Source: Granulosicoccus sp965214025
GTDB taxonomy: Bacteria > Pseudomonadota > Gammaproteobacteria > Granulosicoccales > Granulosicoccaceae
Direction: 5' to 3'
Length of the DNA stretch: 64,000 nt
NCBI GenBank assembly: GCA_965214025.1
Contig: CBDCAW010000089.1
Coordinates: 4,103-68,102, forward strand
Position 1 is the stretch's first letter; each line of letters opens with the position of its first letter. A program made the position numbers and the translations under genes. Positions 26,939-36,472 of the stretch are shown piece after piece. The notes beneath the pieces are model-generated. The model made no database searches. It was given only the letters and a program-made list of their open reading frames with translations, and was not told the DNA's origin.

Positions 26939-27862
26939 TCATGCGGCCGGATGGAAAGGCTGACCGATGCAGGCCGGTGCATTGCGCCGAATTCGGCCCT
27001 TGTCGCGCGAGATCAGCACCAGCACCAAGATGGTCGTCAGGTACGGCAGCATCGACATCAGCTGCGACGGCACCTGGAAGCCGAGCGCCTGGCCGTGCAA
27101 CTGCAGGATGCTGATGCCTCCGAACAGGTAGGCGCCCGCCAGAAGACGGCCCGGTTGCCAGGTGGCGAACACCACCAGTGCCAGGGCGATCCAGCCGCGC
27201 CCGGCCGTCATGTTCTCGACCCACATGGGCGCGTATTCCATCGACAGGTAGGCCCCGCCGAGCCCGGAACAGGCGCCACCGAACACGCAGGCGAGGTAGC
27301 GCACACGGATCACCCGATAGCCGAGCGCGTGAGCCGCGTCGTGCGAGTCGCCCACGGCGCGCACGATCAGGCCCGCCCGGGTCTTGTTCAGGAACCAGGC
27401 CACGGCGGCCACCAGCACGAACGAACCATAGACCAGAATGTCGTGATCGAACAGCAATGGGCCGACCCAGGGCAGCTCGCTGAGCCCCGGTATCGGCAGG
27501 TTTGCCAGGCCCGGGTACGACACCCCGATCAGGGACTGGCCGAGCAAGGCGCTCAGGCCGATGCCGAACAGCGTCAGTGCCAGGCCGGTTGCCACCTGCG
27601 AGGCCTGCAGGGTCAGAGTGAGCAGTGCGAACAGCGACGCCAGCGACATACCGGCCGCCATGCCGGCCAGCAGGCCGAGCGTGGCACTACCGCTGAGGTG
27701 CGCCACTGCGAAGCCGCTGACCGCACCGGCCAGCATCATGCCTTCCACACCGAGGTTCAGCACGCCGGCACGCTCGGTGACCAGCTCACCGATGGCCGCG
27801 TACACCAGCGGCGTGGCCGCGGTGATGATCGTCAGCAGCGCGAACATGAGGACATCGTTCAT
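26939..27862 (-). CDS. Nucleoside ABC transporter permease (YufQ/NupQ-type)
   Basis: A 307-residue inner-membrane permease of the branched-chain/sugar permease superfamily with eight or more hydrophobic helices. It has the YufQ-type opening (PLVYAAIGELVTERAGVLNL then GVEGMMLAGAVSGFA) and the EAA-like cytoplasmic loop (VRAVGDSHDAAHALGYRVI). The ATG overlaps the stop of the other permease by four bases (ATGA). The BMP gene begins 56 bases downstream. Confidence 0.9.
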   Translation of the reverse strand: MNDVLMFALLTIITAATPLVYAAIGELVTERAGVLNLGVEGMMLAGAVSGFAVAHLSGSATLGLLAGMAAGMSLASLFALLTLTLQASQVATGLALTLFGIGLSALLGQSLIGVSYPGLANLPIPGLSELPWVGPLLFDHDILVYGSFVLVAAVAWFLNKTRAGLIVRAVGDSHDAAHALGYRVIRVRYLACVFGGACSGLGGAYLSMEYAPMWVENMTAGRGWIALALVVFATWQPGRLLAGAYLFGGISILQLHGQALGFQVPSQLMSMLPYLTTILVLVLISRDKGRIRRNAPACIGQPFHPAA

Positions 27863-28977
27863 CCATGCCCCCGGGTCACACGGTAATTGATCAGCACATC
27901 GCAGCCCAGGAGGTAGAACAGCAGCAGCCCCTGAAACACGTTGGTGATGGCCACCGGCAGGTTCAGGCTGATCTGGGCAGACTCACCGCCGAGGTACGAC
28001 AAGGCCATGACCAGAGAGGCGAACAGTACACCCACCGGATGCAGCCGGCCGAGAAACGCCACGATGATCGCCGTGAACCCGTAACCGGGTGAGATGCTCG
28101 GCAACAGCTGGCCGATCGGGCCCGCCACCTCGAACAGGCCCGCAAGTCCCGCCATCGCCCCACCGAACAGCAGCGAGAACCAGATCAATCGATGCTCGCT
28201 GAAACCGGCATGCGTACCTGCCCGCGGTGCCTCGCCGTTCACCCGCAGCGCGAAACCCAGCAAGGTCTTCGAAAGCAGCAGCCAGCCTCCGAGCACCACG
28301 ACCAGGGCCACGGGTGCGCCGACATGCAGGCGTGTACCTTCGAGCAACCGTGGCAACAGGGCGGCGTCGTGGAAGATGCGTGATTCGGGAAAGTTGAAAC
28401 CATCCGGGTCGCGCAGCGGGCCATGCACCAGCAGGCTCAACAGCAGCCCGGCCACGTAGGTCAACATCAGCGTGGTCAGGATCTCGTTGGCATTGAAACG
28501 CGTGCGAAGATACGCAGGCCCCGCTGCCCAGGCCATACCCCCGAGCATGCCCGCCAGGCACATCAGCGGCAGCACATGGGCCGCGTCCACTTCGTGGAAC
28601 CACAGTGCCACCGAACCGCCTGCGATTCCGCCGGCGACGAGCTGGCCTTCGGCACCGATGTTCCACACGCGTGCACGGAAGCCGATCGACAAGGCCACCC
28701 CGATCAGCACCAGAGGTGCAGCCTTTATGGCCAGCTCCGCCAGGCCATAGCGATCGGAAACCGGCTCGACGAACATCGCATGGGAGGCCTGCCCTACCGG
28801 AATGCCGAGCAGCAGAAACAGGACAAGACCGGTACACAGTGTGAGCAGCAGCGCGAGTACGGGTGCCAGCCAGCCCATCAGGCGAGATGGCTCGGCCCGC
28901 CGCCGCAATCGGATCAGCGGCCAGCCGGCGCTGCCGCGCTTCGCGTCGGTGTTCGTCGGTGCGTCCGTTGCACTCAC
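27859..28977 (-). CDS. Nucleoside ABC transporter permease (YufP/NupP-type), GTG start
   Basis: A 372-residue permease with about ten hydrophobic helices after a polar, basic N-terminal tail. Family segments include GFRARVWNIGAEGQLVAGGI, RFNANEILTTLMLTYVAGLL and GFALRVNGEAPRAGTHAGFS. The start is taken as the GTG at 28977, which overlaps the ATPase stop as GTGA; the frame is open to 29076 but that would overlap the ATPase gene by about 100 bases. It partners the permease directly downstream. Confidence 0.9.
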   Translation of the reverse strand: MSATDAPTNTDAKRGSAGWPLIRLRRRAEPSRLMGWLAPVLALLLTLCTGLVLFLLLGIPVGQASHAMFVEPVSDRYGLAELAIKAAPLVLIGVALSIGFRARVWNIGAEGQLVAGGIAGGSVALWFHEVDAAHVLPLMCLAGMLGGMAWAAGPAYLRTRFNANEILTTLMLTYVAGLLLSLLVHGPLRDPDGFNFPESRIFHDAALLPRLLEGTRLHVGAPVALVVVLGGWLLLSKTLLGFALRVNGEAPRAGTHAGFSEHRLIWFSLLFGGAMAGLAGLFEVAGPIGQLLPSISPGYGFTAIIVAFLGRLHPVGVLFASLVMALSYLGGESAQISLNLPVAITNVFQGLLLFYLLGCDVLINYRVTRGHG

Positions 28978-30527
28978 GCCGCCTGATCCTCCGGCCGGGC
29001 GCCGCCCATCATCAGCCCGACCTGCCGGATGCTCAACGAGCGTGTGTCGTGCGCTTCGGTCAGGCGGCCGCCGCACAGACCGGCGAGCCGGTCCGTCAGC
29101 GACATAAGTTCATCGATGTCCTGCGAGATAACCAGCACCGCGGCACCTCGGGACGCGAGCGCATTCAATGCCTGATGAATCGCTCGCGCGGCGAACGCAT
29201 CAACCCCCCAGGTGGGCTGGGAGACCACCAGCACCTCGGGCAGCTGCAGGATCTCGCGGCCGACGATGAACTTCTGCAGGTTGCCTCCCGACAAGCTGCC
29301 CACCTGGCTGGACGGGCCCCGGCACTGCACCTTGAAGTTATCGATGATACGTGCGGCAAACGCATGGCTCAGCGTGCTGCTGACCAGGCCGAAGCGCCGT
29401 AACGGCATGCGATGATGGGCCGTGAGAAAGGCATTCTCGGCCAGCGTCATGCCCGGCACCGTGGCATGGCCGAGCCGCTCTTCGGGAATCGTACACAGAC
29501 CCGCCCGTCGCCGTGCGCCGGCACTGCCGGAGCCCTGCGAGATGCCCTTCAGCCGTATCGCGTCCGGCTGCTCACACGGCAATTCGCCGGCGATCAGACG
29601 CACCAGCTCATCCTGACCGTTGCCGGCAACGCCTGCGATGCCGACGATCTCTCCACTGCGAACGCTCAGTGATACACCGTGCAGGGAGGTGCCCGTCTGT
29701 TCCGGTGCGGCATGATCCAGGGCATCCAGCTGCAGCCGGACCGCACCCCGTGAACCGGCGGCCTTGCGCATGACAGACACAGGCTCGCTGCCCATCATCA
29801 GAGCGGCAAGCTCGGCCGATGAGCAGGTTGCCGGGTCGGCGCTCGCCACGCGCTTGCCGGCCCGCAGTATCGTCGCCTCATCGCACAGTCGGCGAATCTC
29901 GTCGAGCTTGTGGCTGATGTAGAGAATCGCCAGGCCTTCGCTCGCCAGCCGTGCCAGCGTGCCGAACAGGTCGGCCACTTCCTGCGGCGTCAGTACCGAT
30001 GTGGGTTCATCCATGATCAGCAGCTTCGGCGACTGCAACAGGCAGCGAACGATCTCGATGCGCTGGCGCTCACCGACCGACAGGGTATACACCGAACGCG
30101 CCGGGTCCAGCGGCAGGCCGTAGCGGGTCGATACCTCGATGATGCGTTCACGCAGGGCAGTGGTGGCATCGACCGCCATGCCCAGTGCGATGTTCTCCAG
30201 CACGCTCAGCGATTCGAACAAGGAGAAATGCTGAAATACCATGGCGATACCGAGCTCGCGGGCCCTGGCGGGGCTATCGATCATCACGTCCCGCCCTTGC
30301 CAGCGAATGCTGCCGGCATCGGGCTGCAGCAGACCGTAGAGCACCTTGACCAACGTGCTCTTGCCAGCGCCGTTCTCCCCGAGCAGGGCGTGTACCCTGC
30401 CGCCCGCCAGGCGCAGATCTACCTGATCATTGGCCACGGTGCCGGGGTAGGCTTTGGTGATGCCGCTCAGCTCAACGAGCCACTCGTCAGGGGCACGCAG
30501 AGGGTTGGACAGATCGACGGGAACCAT
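28974..30527 (-). CDS. Nucleoside ABC transporter ATP-binding protein, two nucleotide-binding domains
   Basis: A 517-residue double-NBD ATPase of the YufO/NupO, sugar-importer-like class. NBD1 has Walker A LLGENGAGKSTLVKVLYG, signature LSVGERQRIEIV and Walker B LLIMDEPTSVL. NBD2 has the usual degenerate P-loop GIAGVAGNGQDELVRLIAGE, signature LSGGNLQKFIVGREI, and a Walker B (LPEVLVVSQPTWGVD) in which the catalytic Glu is replaced by Gln, as commonly seen in this class. The start at 30527 (MVPVDLSNPL) is preferred over an upstream Met at 30608 that would run into the divergent ynjB-like gene. Confidence 0.9.
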   Translation of the reverse strand: MVPVDLSNPLRAPDEWLVELSGITKAYPGTVANDQVDLRLAGGRVHALLGENGAGKSTLVKVLYGLLQPDAGSIRWQGRDVMIDSPARARELGIAMVFQHFSLFESLSVLENIALGMAVDATTALRERIIEVSTRYGLPLDPARSVYTLSVGERQRIEIVRCLLQSPKLLIMDEPTSVLTPQEVADLFGTLARLASEGLAILYISHKLDEIRRLCDEATILRAGKRVASADPATCSSAELAALMMGSEPVSVMRKAAGSRGAVRLQLDALDHAAPEQTGTSLHGVSLSVRSGEIVGIAGVAGNGQDELVRLIAGELPCEQPDAIRLKGISQGSGSAGARRRAGLCTIPEERLGHATVPGMTLAENAFLTAHHRMPLRRFGLVSSTLSHAFAARIIDNFKVQCRGPSSQVGSLSGGNLQKFIVGREILQLPEVLVVSQPTWGVDAFAARAIHQALNALASRGAAVLVISQDIDELMSLTDRLAGLCGGRLTEAHDTRSLSIRQVGLMMGGARPEDQAA

Positions 30528-30622
30528 CGGGGCGCTCACAGGCACGAAGGGGGGCAGTTGCAGCGCAGTGTAAACCGAAATTCGCCATAATCCGCCGCAC
30601 ATTTCCAAGGTTGCCCCACGTC

Positions 30623-31882
30623 ATGAACATCGCCCCCACGCCGTACGTCCGCTCCCGGCTGACGTACGCCGCGCTTTCCCTGATCCTCTCGGCGTCACTC
30701 TGGACGACCCAGTCGCAGGCCCAGTCCACATCGACTACGCTTGATGTGAGCGACTGGCCGGGTGTGGTGGCGGCTGCCGATGGCCAAAGTGTGTACTGGA
30801 ATGCCTGGGGTGGCGATCCGCGCATCAATGCGTATATCGCCTGGGTGGGCGACCAGGTCGACGCGCAGTACGGCATCGATCTTGTTCATGTGAAGCTGGC
30901 CGACACCGCAGATGCCGTATCGCGAGTGGTGGCGGAGAAATCGGCGGGTAACGAGGATGCCGGAGCGGTGGATCTGATCTGGATAAACGGTGAGAACTTC
31001 GCCTCGATGAAGGCCAACGACCTGCTCTACACACCCTGGGCGGAAGAGTTGCCGAACTTCGCGCTCACGGATGCCGACGCACATCCCGAGGTGCGCGAGG
31101 ATTTCACCGTGCCGGTCGAGGGTCTGGAATCGCCCTGGGGCAAGGCGCAGATCACCTTCTACCACGACAGTGAACGCGTGGAGCAACCGCCACGTTCGAT
31201 CCCGGAGTTGCTCACCTGGGCGAAGGCCAACCCTGGCCGCTTCACCTACCCCCTGGTACCGGACTTCCTGGGCAGCACCTTCCTGAAGCAGGCCCTGCTG
31301 GGCTTGCTCGACGATACCGCGCCACTCTACGAACCGATGGATTCGGACAACTTCGACGAGATCACCGAACCCCTGTGGGCGTACCTCGATGAGCTGCACC
31401 CTCACCTGTGGCGCAAGGCCCGCGCGTTTCCGGACAGCGGCACCCAGATGGAGCAACTGATGGGCGACGGGGAACTCGCACTCGCCTTCACCTTTTCACC
31501 GTCCGGCCCGGCGGCAGCGGTCGCCAGCCAGCAGTTGCCACCCTCGATTCGCAGCTACGCCCTGGACGCCGGCGTGGTGGGCAATGTGCACTTTCAGACC
31601 ATCCCATTCAATGCGAGCCACCCGGCCGGCGCGATGGTCGTCGCCAACTACCTGCTATCGCCCGAGGCACAGGCGCACAAGCAGGACATCAACGTCTACG
31701 GCGATGCCACCGTGCTCGCCGTCGACAAGCTCGACGATGATCAGCGTGCCCTGTTCGACGCACTGGAGACCAGCGATTCGGCCCTGCCCGTCGAGGCGCT
31801 GGGCAAGACCTTGCCCGAACCCCACCCGAGCTGGATGGAACAGCTGGAGAAAGTCTGGAACGATCGCTATGGGGTGAGCTGA
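30623..31882 (+). CDS. YnjB-type ABC transporter substrate-binding protein
   Basis: A 419-residue periplasmic binding protein. A signal peptide (LTYAALSLILSASLWTTQSQAQ) leads into YWNAWGGDPRINAYIAW, VDLIWINGENFASMK, ESPWGKAQITFYHDS and FTYPLVPDFLGSTFLKQALLG, which match the YnjB family (E. coli YnjB, 388 residues; substrate not established, a thiamine-type role has been suggested). It heads a three-gene ynjBCD-like operon and is divergent from the nucleoside ABC operon, sharing the roughly 95-base region 30528-30622. An ATG four codons upstream (30611) is an alternative start. Confidence 0.85.
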   Translation: MNIAPTPYVRSRLTYAALSLILSASLWTTQSQAQSTSTTLDVSDWPGVVAAADGQSVYWNAWGGDPRINAYIAWVGDQVDAQYGIDLVHVKLADTADAVSRVVAEKSAGNEDAGAVDLIWINGENFASMKANDLLYTPWAEELPNFALTDADAHPEVREDFTVPVEGLESPWGKAQITFYHDSERVEQPPRSIPELLTWAKANPGRFTYPLVPDFLGSTFLKQALLGLLDDTAPLYEPMDSDNFDEITEPLWAYLDELHPHLWRKARAFPDSGTQMEQLMGDGELALAFTFSPSGPAAAVASQQLPPSIRSYALDAGVVGNVHFQTIPFNASHPAGAMVVANYLLSPEAQAHKQDINVYGDATVLAVDKLDDDQRALFDALETSDSALPVEALGKTLPEPHPSWMEQLEKVWNDRYGVS

Positions 31883-31986
31883 ATGGTTCGCCCTCTCGAC
31901 GACTCGACAGGCGCTTCGCCACGAACGACGCCTGACCAGGCTCGCAACCAGTTGCACGTACCATTTCTGACCGAGCACTCTCGCGT

Positions 31987-33714
31987 TTGACCAAAACCCG
32001 CTCGACGTTACGCCCCGACCTGTTCAGGGCCTGCATTCGCGTCGCACCTGCCATCGTCGTCGCGTTTCTCAGCCTGCCGGTGATCAGCGGCCTGGCAGGC
32101 GTGGTGATGCCGGCGTTCGGCTGGATGCCGGCACTGGGCGGTACACAGCTGTCGATCGAACCCTGGCGTGAGCTACTGGCCACCCGGGGGCTGGGCCAGA
32201 TGCTTGGCGTCAGTCTGAGCACGGCATTGGTCAGCGCAACTGTGTCCCTGCTCATCGTACTGCTGTTTCTCGGCGCCTTTCTGCAGACTCGCCTGTTCGC
32301 CACCGTGCGCCGGCTGCTGTCTCCGTTACTCGCCGTGCCGCACGCCGCCGCCGCGATCGGGCTTGTGGTCCTGTTGTCACCTTCAGGCCTGATGCCGAGA
32401 CTGATCTCGCCAGGCTTGTCCGGCTGGGAGTACACGCCCGACTACCTGTTCCCTTCCGATCCTTACGGCCTGGCACTGATGACCGGCCTGATCATCAAGG
32501 AAGTGCCGTTCCTGCTGCTCATGAGCCTGGCCGCATTGCCCCAGTGCCAGGCTGATGAACGCGTACGCGTGGCGCGTGCCCTGGGCTACGCGCCGGTCAC
32601 CGCCTTTTTCAAGTCAGTGGTGCCGGCCTTGTATCGCCTGCTTCGGTTTCCACTGTTCGCCGTCATCGCGTTCGCATCCTCCACCGTGGATGTCGCGCTG
32701 ATTCTCGGGCCTTCCACACCACCCACGCTGGCCGTCGCCGTGCTGCGCTGGCTCAACGACCCGGACCTGACGATGCGCTTCATGGCATCGGCGGCCGCCG
32801 TGCTGCAGCTAGGCCTGACCCTTACCGCTCTGATGCTGTGGTGGCTGGGGGAACGCACGGTCGCACGGCTGTGCCGACACTGGTTGCAGGACGGCCGGCG
32901 CCGCTGGCATGACCGTACACTGGCGGTGCTCGCCTTCGGCGCGATGCTGTTGTGCATCGTCATCGTGCTGACCAGCCTGGTCGGCCTGGTGCTATGGTCA
33001 TTCGCCGGTTACTGGCCGTTTCCAGCCGCCTTCCCGGAGCCCTTCACGCTGCGCAACTGGATGAATGCGCAGGCGGGACTGTCGGCACCGTTCATCAATG
33101 CGATCGTCATCGGGCTCGGCGCCACGGCACTTTCCGCGGTGCTGTGCGTTGGCGCGCTGGAGTCGGAAGTGCTGCTTCGACGACCGATGCGCCCGTGGGC
33201 GCAGCTGATCCTGTACCTGCCCTTGCTGGTACCCTCGGTGGCGTTCCTGTTCGGCCTCGTCCTGTTGCAGACGCAACTGCGGATCCAGCCCGGGTTGTCG
33301 ATCCTCGTGTTCGGCCACGCCGTGTTCGTTCTGCCCTACGTGTTCCTGTCGCTGGCCGAGAGCTATCGCAGACTCGACCCGCGCTGGGAGCATCTGGCTC
33401 GCAGCCTGGGCGCAAGCCCCGTGCGTGTGCTGTTTCGGGTACGCCTACCCATGCTTGCACTACCATTGTTCACTGCGGCGGCCGTGGGTTTTTCGGTGAG
33501 CATCGGCCAGTACCTGCCGACGTTGTTGCTCGGCGCCGGCCGAGTCAGCACGATCACCACCGAGGCCGTCGGCAGTGCCAGTGGCGGGAACCGGCGCGTG
33601 ATGGCCGTGTACGCTTTACTGCAACTGCTGCTACCCGCGCTCGGATTCATGCTGGCCATCGCATTGCCACGGCTGCTGTTCCGGCGACGCAGCGCGCTGC
33701 TGACAGCCAGTTGA
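31987..33714 (+). CDS. YnjC-type ABC transporter permease, two fused permease domains
   Basis: A 575-residue inner-membrane protein with two tandem binding-protein-dependent transport permease domains of about six helices each. EAA-loop sequences are recognisable in each half: RVRVARALGYAPVTAFFKSVVP in the first and WEHLARSLGASPVRVLFRVRLP in the second (shown in part). Fused permeases of this kind are typical of the YnjC and ThiP/FbpB groups. No ATG or GTG lies between the preceding in-frame stop and TTG at 31987, so TTG is the most likely start. It lies about 100 bases after the binding protein gene. Confidence 0.85.
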   Translation: MTKTRSTLRPDLFRACIRVAPAIVVAFLSLPVISGLAGVVMPAFGWMPALGGTQLSIEPWRELLATRGLGQMLGVSLSTALVSATVSLLIVLLFLGAFLQTRLFATVRRLLSPLLAVPHAAAAIGLVVLLSPSGLMPRLISPGLSGWEYTPDYLFPSDPYGLALMTGLIIKEVPFLLLMSLAALPQCQADERVRVARALGYAPVTAFFKSVVPALYRLLRFPLFAVIAFASSTVDVALILGPSTPPTLAVAVLRWLNDPDLTMRFMASAAAVLQLGLTLTALMLWWLGERTVARLCRHWLQDGRRRWHDRTLAVLAFGAMLLCIVIVLTSLVGLVLWSFAGYWPFPAAFPEPFTLRNWMNAQAGLSAPFINAIVIGLGATALSAVLCVGALESEVLLRRPMRPWAQLILYLPLLVPSVAFLFGLVLLQTQLRIQPGLSILVFGHAVFVLPYVFLSLAESYRRLDPRWEHLARSLGASPVRVLFRVRLPMLALPLFTAAAVGFSVSIGQYLPTLLLGAGRVSTITTEAVGSASGGNRRVMAVYALLQLLLPALGFMLAIALPRLLFRRRSALLTAS

Positions 33715-33817
33715 TCATTGGCGCCACGGCCCGCGACGAAAGGCTGAGGCGCCCTTGCCCTGCCATCGGGCAACGCCTGTCGCACCTCCCTTGATCCCAC
33801 TAGGGCACACTGACTGC

Positions 33818-34447
33818 ATGACGTCCCTGAACATCGACAACGTGAGCATTCGCCAGGCGGACAAGCACCTGCTGAGCGTCGATACCCGCATCACACCCGG
33901 CGAGGTACTGACACTCATGGGCCCCTCCGGCGTGGGCAAGTCGACCCTGCTCGCCTACATCGCAGGCTTTCTCGCGCCCGTCTTCACGGCCAGCGGTCGC
34001 GTGTTGCTAGGCGATCAGGAAATCACTGCCCTGCCGGCCGAACGGCGCCATGTCGGCCTGCTGTTTCAGGACCCCTTGCTGTTTCCGCACTTGAGCGTGG
34101 GCGGCAACCTTGCCTTCGGCATGACGGCCATGCCGTCTCGGCCGGCGCGTCGGGCGCGCATCGAATCCGCGCTGGAAAAGACCGGCCTGCCGGAATTCTA
34201 CAACCGCGACCCGGCCACCCTGTCCGGCGGGCAACGCGCACGCGTGGCCCTGATGCGTGTGCTGCTCTCCGAACCACGCGCCATGCTGCTCGACGAACCC
34301 TTCTCGAAGCTGGATGCCGCACTGCGCGCCGACATGCGCAGGCTGGTATTCGATTGCGTTCGCGAGGAAGGCCTGCCCACGTTGATGGTTACGCACGACG
34401 CCGCCGATGCGGAAGCCGCCGGTGGCGAGGTGATCGAGTTGGGGTGA
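33818..34447 (+). CDS. YnjD-type ABC transporter ATP-binding protein
   Basis: A 209-residue single-NBD ATPase: Walker A MGPSGVGKSTLLAYIAG, Q-loop LLFQDPLLFPHLSVGGN, signature LSGGQRARVALMRVLL, Walker B AMLLDEPFSKLD and H-loop LMVTHDAADAEAAG. Its length matches E. coli YnjD (217). It energises the YnjC-type permease upstream. The ATG at 33818 is taken as start since translation before it is not NBD-like, though the frame is open from 33755. Confidence 0.9.
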   Translation: MTSLNIDNVSIRQADKHLLSVDTRITPGEVLTLMGPSGVGKSTLLAYIAGFLAPVFTASGRVLLGDQEITALPAERRHVGLLFQDPLLFPHLSVGGNLAFGMTAMPSRPARRARIESALEKTGLPEFYNRDPATLSGGQRARVALMRVLLSEPRAMLLDEPFSKLDAALRADMRRLVFDCVREEGLPTLMVTHDAADAEAAGGEVIELG

Positions 34448-34468
34448 GTGGGTGCGCCTGGTGGCGCC

Positions 34469-35518
34469 CTACGTCCTTCTGCGTCCGAGCAGCCAGACGA
34501 AGAACACCCCTCCGACGAGGCCGGTGACGATGCCGATGGGCATTTCTTCGGGCGCCATCACCGTCCGGGCGGCGACGTCTGCCCAGAGCAGGAAGATCGC
34601 CCCGATCAGCGCCGAAGCGGGCAGGACACGCGTGTGATCTCCTCCGACGATCATCCGCGCGATGTGGGGAACCATGAGACCCACGAACCCGATGATCCCG
34701 GAGAACGCGACCATCACTCCGGTGATCATGGCCCCGACCACAAAGACGGCAAGACGAAACCGCGCCACGGGTATACCGAGCGTCGCTGCCGTCTCATCAC
34801 CGACCGTCATTGCGTTGAGGCAGGCAGCACGGCTCATCAGCCAGGCGCTGCTGCCGAGGAGGATCGCGAGCGGATAGACAAGCTGCCCCCACTGCGCGAG
34901 GCCGAGACCGCCGAGCATCCAGAAGACCACCGTGTGCGTCGCTCTCGGATCTCCGAGGAAGATCAGCACATTCGCGCACGCCATGACGATGAAGGACACC
35001 GCAACCCCTGCCAGGACCAACCGATCGGCACTGGTCGCATCGGCCAGATGCGACACGCCGAGCACCAAGATCGTCGCCCCGAGCGCGCCGGCGAACGCCA
35101 GCAGCGGGATCGTCAGGGTTCCCAGGAACAGCCCCGTGTGCAGAAGCGCGCAGATCGCGCCGAACGCCCCGCCCGACGAGATGCCCAGCAGATGCGGATC
35201 GGCGAGGGTGTTCCGCGTGACGGCCTGGAGGCTGGCCCCGACCACCGCCAACCCGGCACCCACCATCATGGCCAGAAGCGCGCGGGGAAAGCGGATCTCC
35301 CAGACGATGGCTTCCCGGCCACCGCTCCACGTCGGCTCGATGAAGCCGGGCGACAGCTTGTTCGCCAGGATACTCCACACGGTGCCCGCCGGAACCGTGA
35401 CCGCCCCGACTGACACGGCGATCGACAGCGAGACCAGCAGCAAGATCAGGCCACCGAGCGCAAGAACGGATCGCCTCCGCTGGACGGCATGCGCCGGATA
35501 CTCTGCCACGTCGTTCAC
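34469..35518 (-). CDS. FecCD-family metal-chelate ABC transporter permease
   Basis: A 349-residue permease of the FecCD/BtuC family with about ten helices. Characteristic segments: FPRALLAMMVGAGLAVVGAS, LADPHLLGISSGGAFGAI, FWMLGGLGLAQWGQL, FSGIIGFVGLMVPHIARMIV and HTRVLPASALIGAIFLLWAD. It works as a homodimer with the ATPase and binding protein encoded upstream in the same operon. Since a Zur-type operator lies upstream of the cluster, the substrate is probably zinc or a zinc-metallophore rather than ferric siderophore (inference). Confidence 0.9.
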   Translation of the reverse strand: MNDVAEYPAHAVQRRRSVLALGGLILLLVSLSIAVSVGAVTVPAGTVWSILANKLSPGFIEPTWSGGREAIVWEIRFPRALLAMMVGAGLAVVGASLQAVTRNTLADPHLLGISSGGAFGAICALLHTGLFLGTLTIPLLAFAGALGATILVLGVSHLADATSADRLVLAGVAVSFIVMACANVLIFLGDPRATHTVVFWMLGGLGLAQWGQLVYPLAILLGSSAWLMSRAACLNAMTVGDETAATLGIPVARFRLAVFVVGAMITGVMVAFSGIIGFVGLMVPHIARMIVGGDHTRVLPASALIGAIFLLWADVAARTVMAPEEMPIGIVTGLVGGVFFVWLLGRRRT

Positions 35519-35521
35519 GGC

Positions 35522-36472
35522 CTACTCGCTATGGAAGGCTTCGGCCAGCGTCTTGATCGCCTGTACGTTGCGTGGGCCTGGCGTGGCTTCGACGTAGTCG
35601 AGAGTGACGAACCGGTCGTTCCTGACAGCGTCGAGGTCCGCAAAGGCCGCGTTCGACATCATGAACTCCCGCTTCTGCTCCGCCGTCACATCCCCGTAGT
35701 CGACGATCACCACCACCTCCGGGTCGCGCTCGACGACTTCCTCCCAGGCGACCGTAGCCCAGCTTTTCTCGAGGTCCTCCATGACGTTCTTGCCGCCCGC
35801 CGCTTCGATGAGCGCGGTCGGCATGGCGTAACGACCTGCAGTAAACGGTGCATCCTCGCCGCTGTCGTAGACGAAAACGCGCAGCGGATCGTCCGTCTCG
35901 AGGCTGTCCGTGAACGCGGCAAGATCCGCCTTGTAGCCGTCCACCAGGGCGGTGGCCTCGCCCTCGACGTCGAAGATCGCACCGAGGTTGATCAGATCGA
36001 CGTACATGTCGTCGATGCTGGCCTTGCCCTTCTTCATGACATGGGCACAACTCTCGGTGAGCTCGTAGACCTCGATGCCGAAAGGGGCGAGGGTCTCCGG
36101 CGTGACCTCGCCACCGACCTTCATGCCGTAGTTCCAACCGGCGAAGAAGAAGTCCGCGTCAGCCCCGACGAGCACTTCCTTCGAGGGATACTTTTCAGAC
36201 AGCTCCGGCAGCGCCTCGAGGCCTACGCGCAGCTCCTCGTCGAGCGTCTTCCAGCCGGAAACGCCGGTGTAGCCCGCCATGCGATCTGTCAACCCCAGGA
36301 CCAGCATCATCTCGACCAGGTTCACGTCGTTGGCTATGGCACGTTGCGGCGGCGCGTCGAACGTCACCGATCGGTTGCAGCTCTCGACCGTCGTCTCGGC
36401 GATGGCGGAGTCGGTGCAGAACAAGCCCATGGCGAGAGCCAGAGCGATCGCACCGGGAACAACACATTTCAC
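35522..36472 (-). CDS. Metal-chelate ABC transporter substrate-binding protein (FepB/BtuF-like)
   Basis: A 316-residue periplasmic binding protein with a signal peptide (GAIALALAMGLFCTDSAIA) and the class III fold of siderophore and vitamin B12 binding proteins: CNRSVTFDAPPQRAIANDVN at the start of the mature domain, VLVGADADFFFAGWNYGMK, LAPFGIEVYELTESC, VFVYDSGEDAPFTAGRYAMP and WEEVVERDPEVVVIVDYGD. It overlaps the ATPase gene by four bases (ATGA) and ends three bases before the permease gene. No TonB-dependent receptor is encoded nearby. Confidence 0.88.
   Translation of the reverse strand: MKCVVPGAIALALAMGLFCTDSAIAETTVESCNRSVTFDAPPQRAIANDVNLVEMMLVLGLTDRMAGYTGVSGWKTLDEELRVGLEALPELSEKYPSKEVLVGADADFFFAGWNYGMKVGGEVTPETLAPFGIEVYELTESCAHVMKKGKASIDDMYVDLINLGAIFDVEGEATALVDGYKADLAAFTDSLETDDPLRVFVYDSGEDAPFTAGRYAMPTALIEAAGGKNVMEDLEKSWATVAWEEVVERDPEVVVIVDYGDVTAEQKREFMMSNAAFADLDAVRNDRFVTLDYVEATPGPRNVQAIKTLAEAFHSE

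Noticed and set aside
26883..27224. 114-residue extension of the BMP protein
   Set aside because: It overlaps the permease gene in another frame and precedes a normal signal peptide start.
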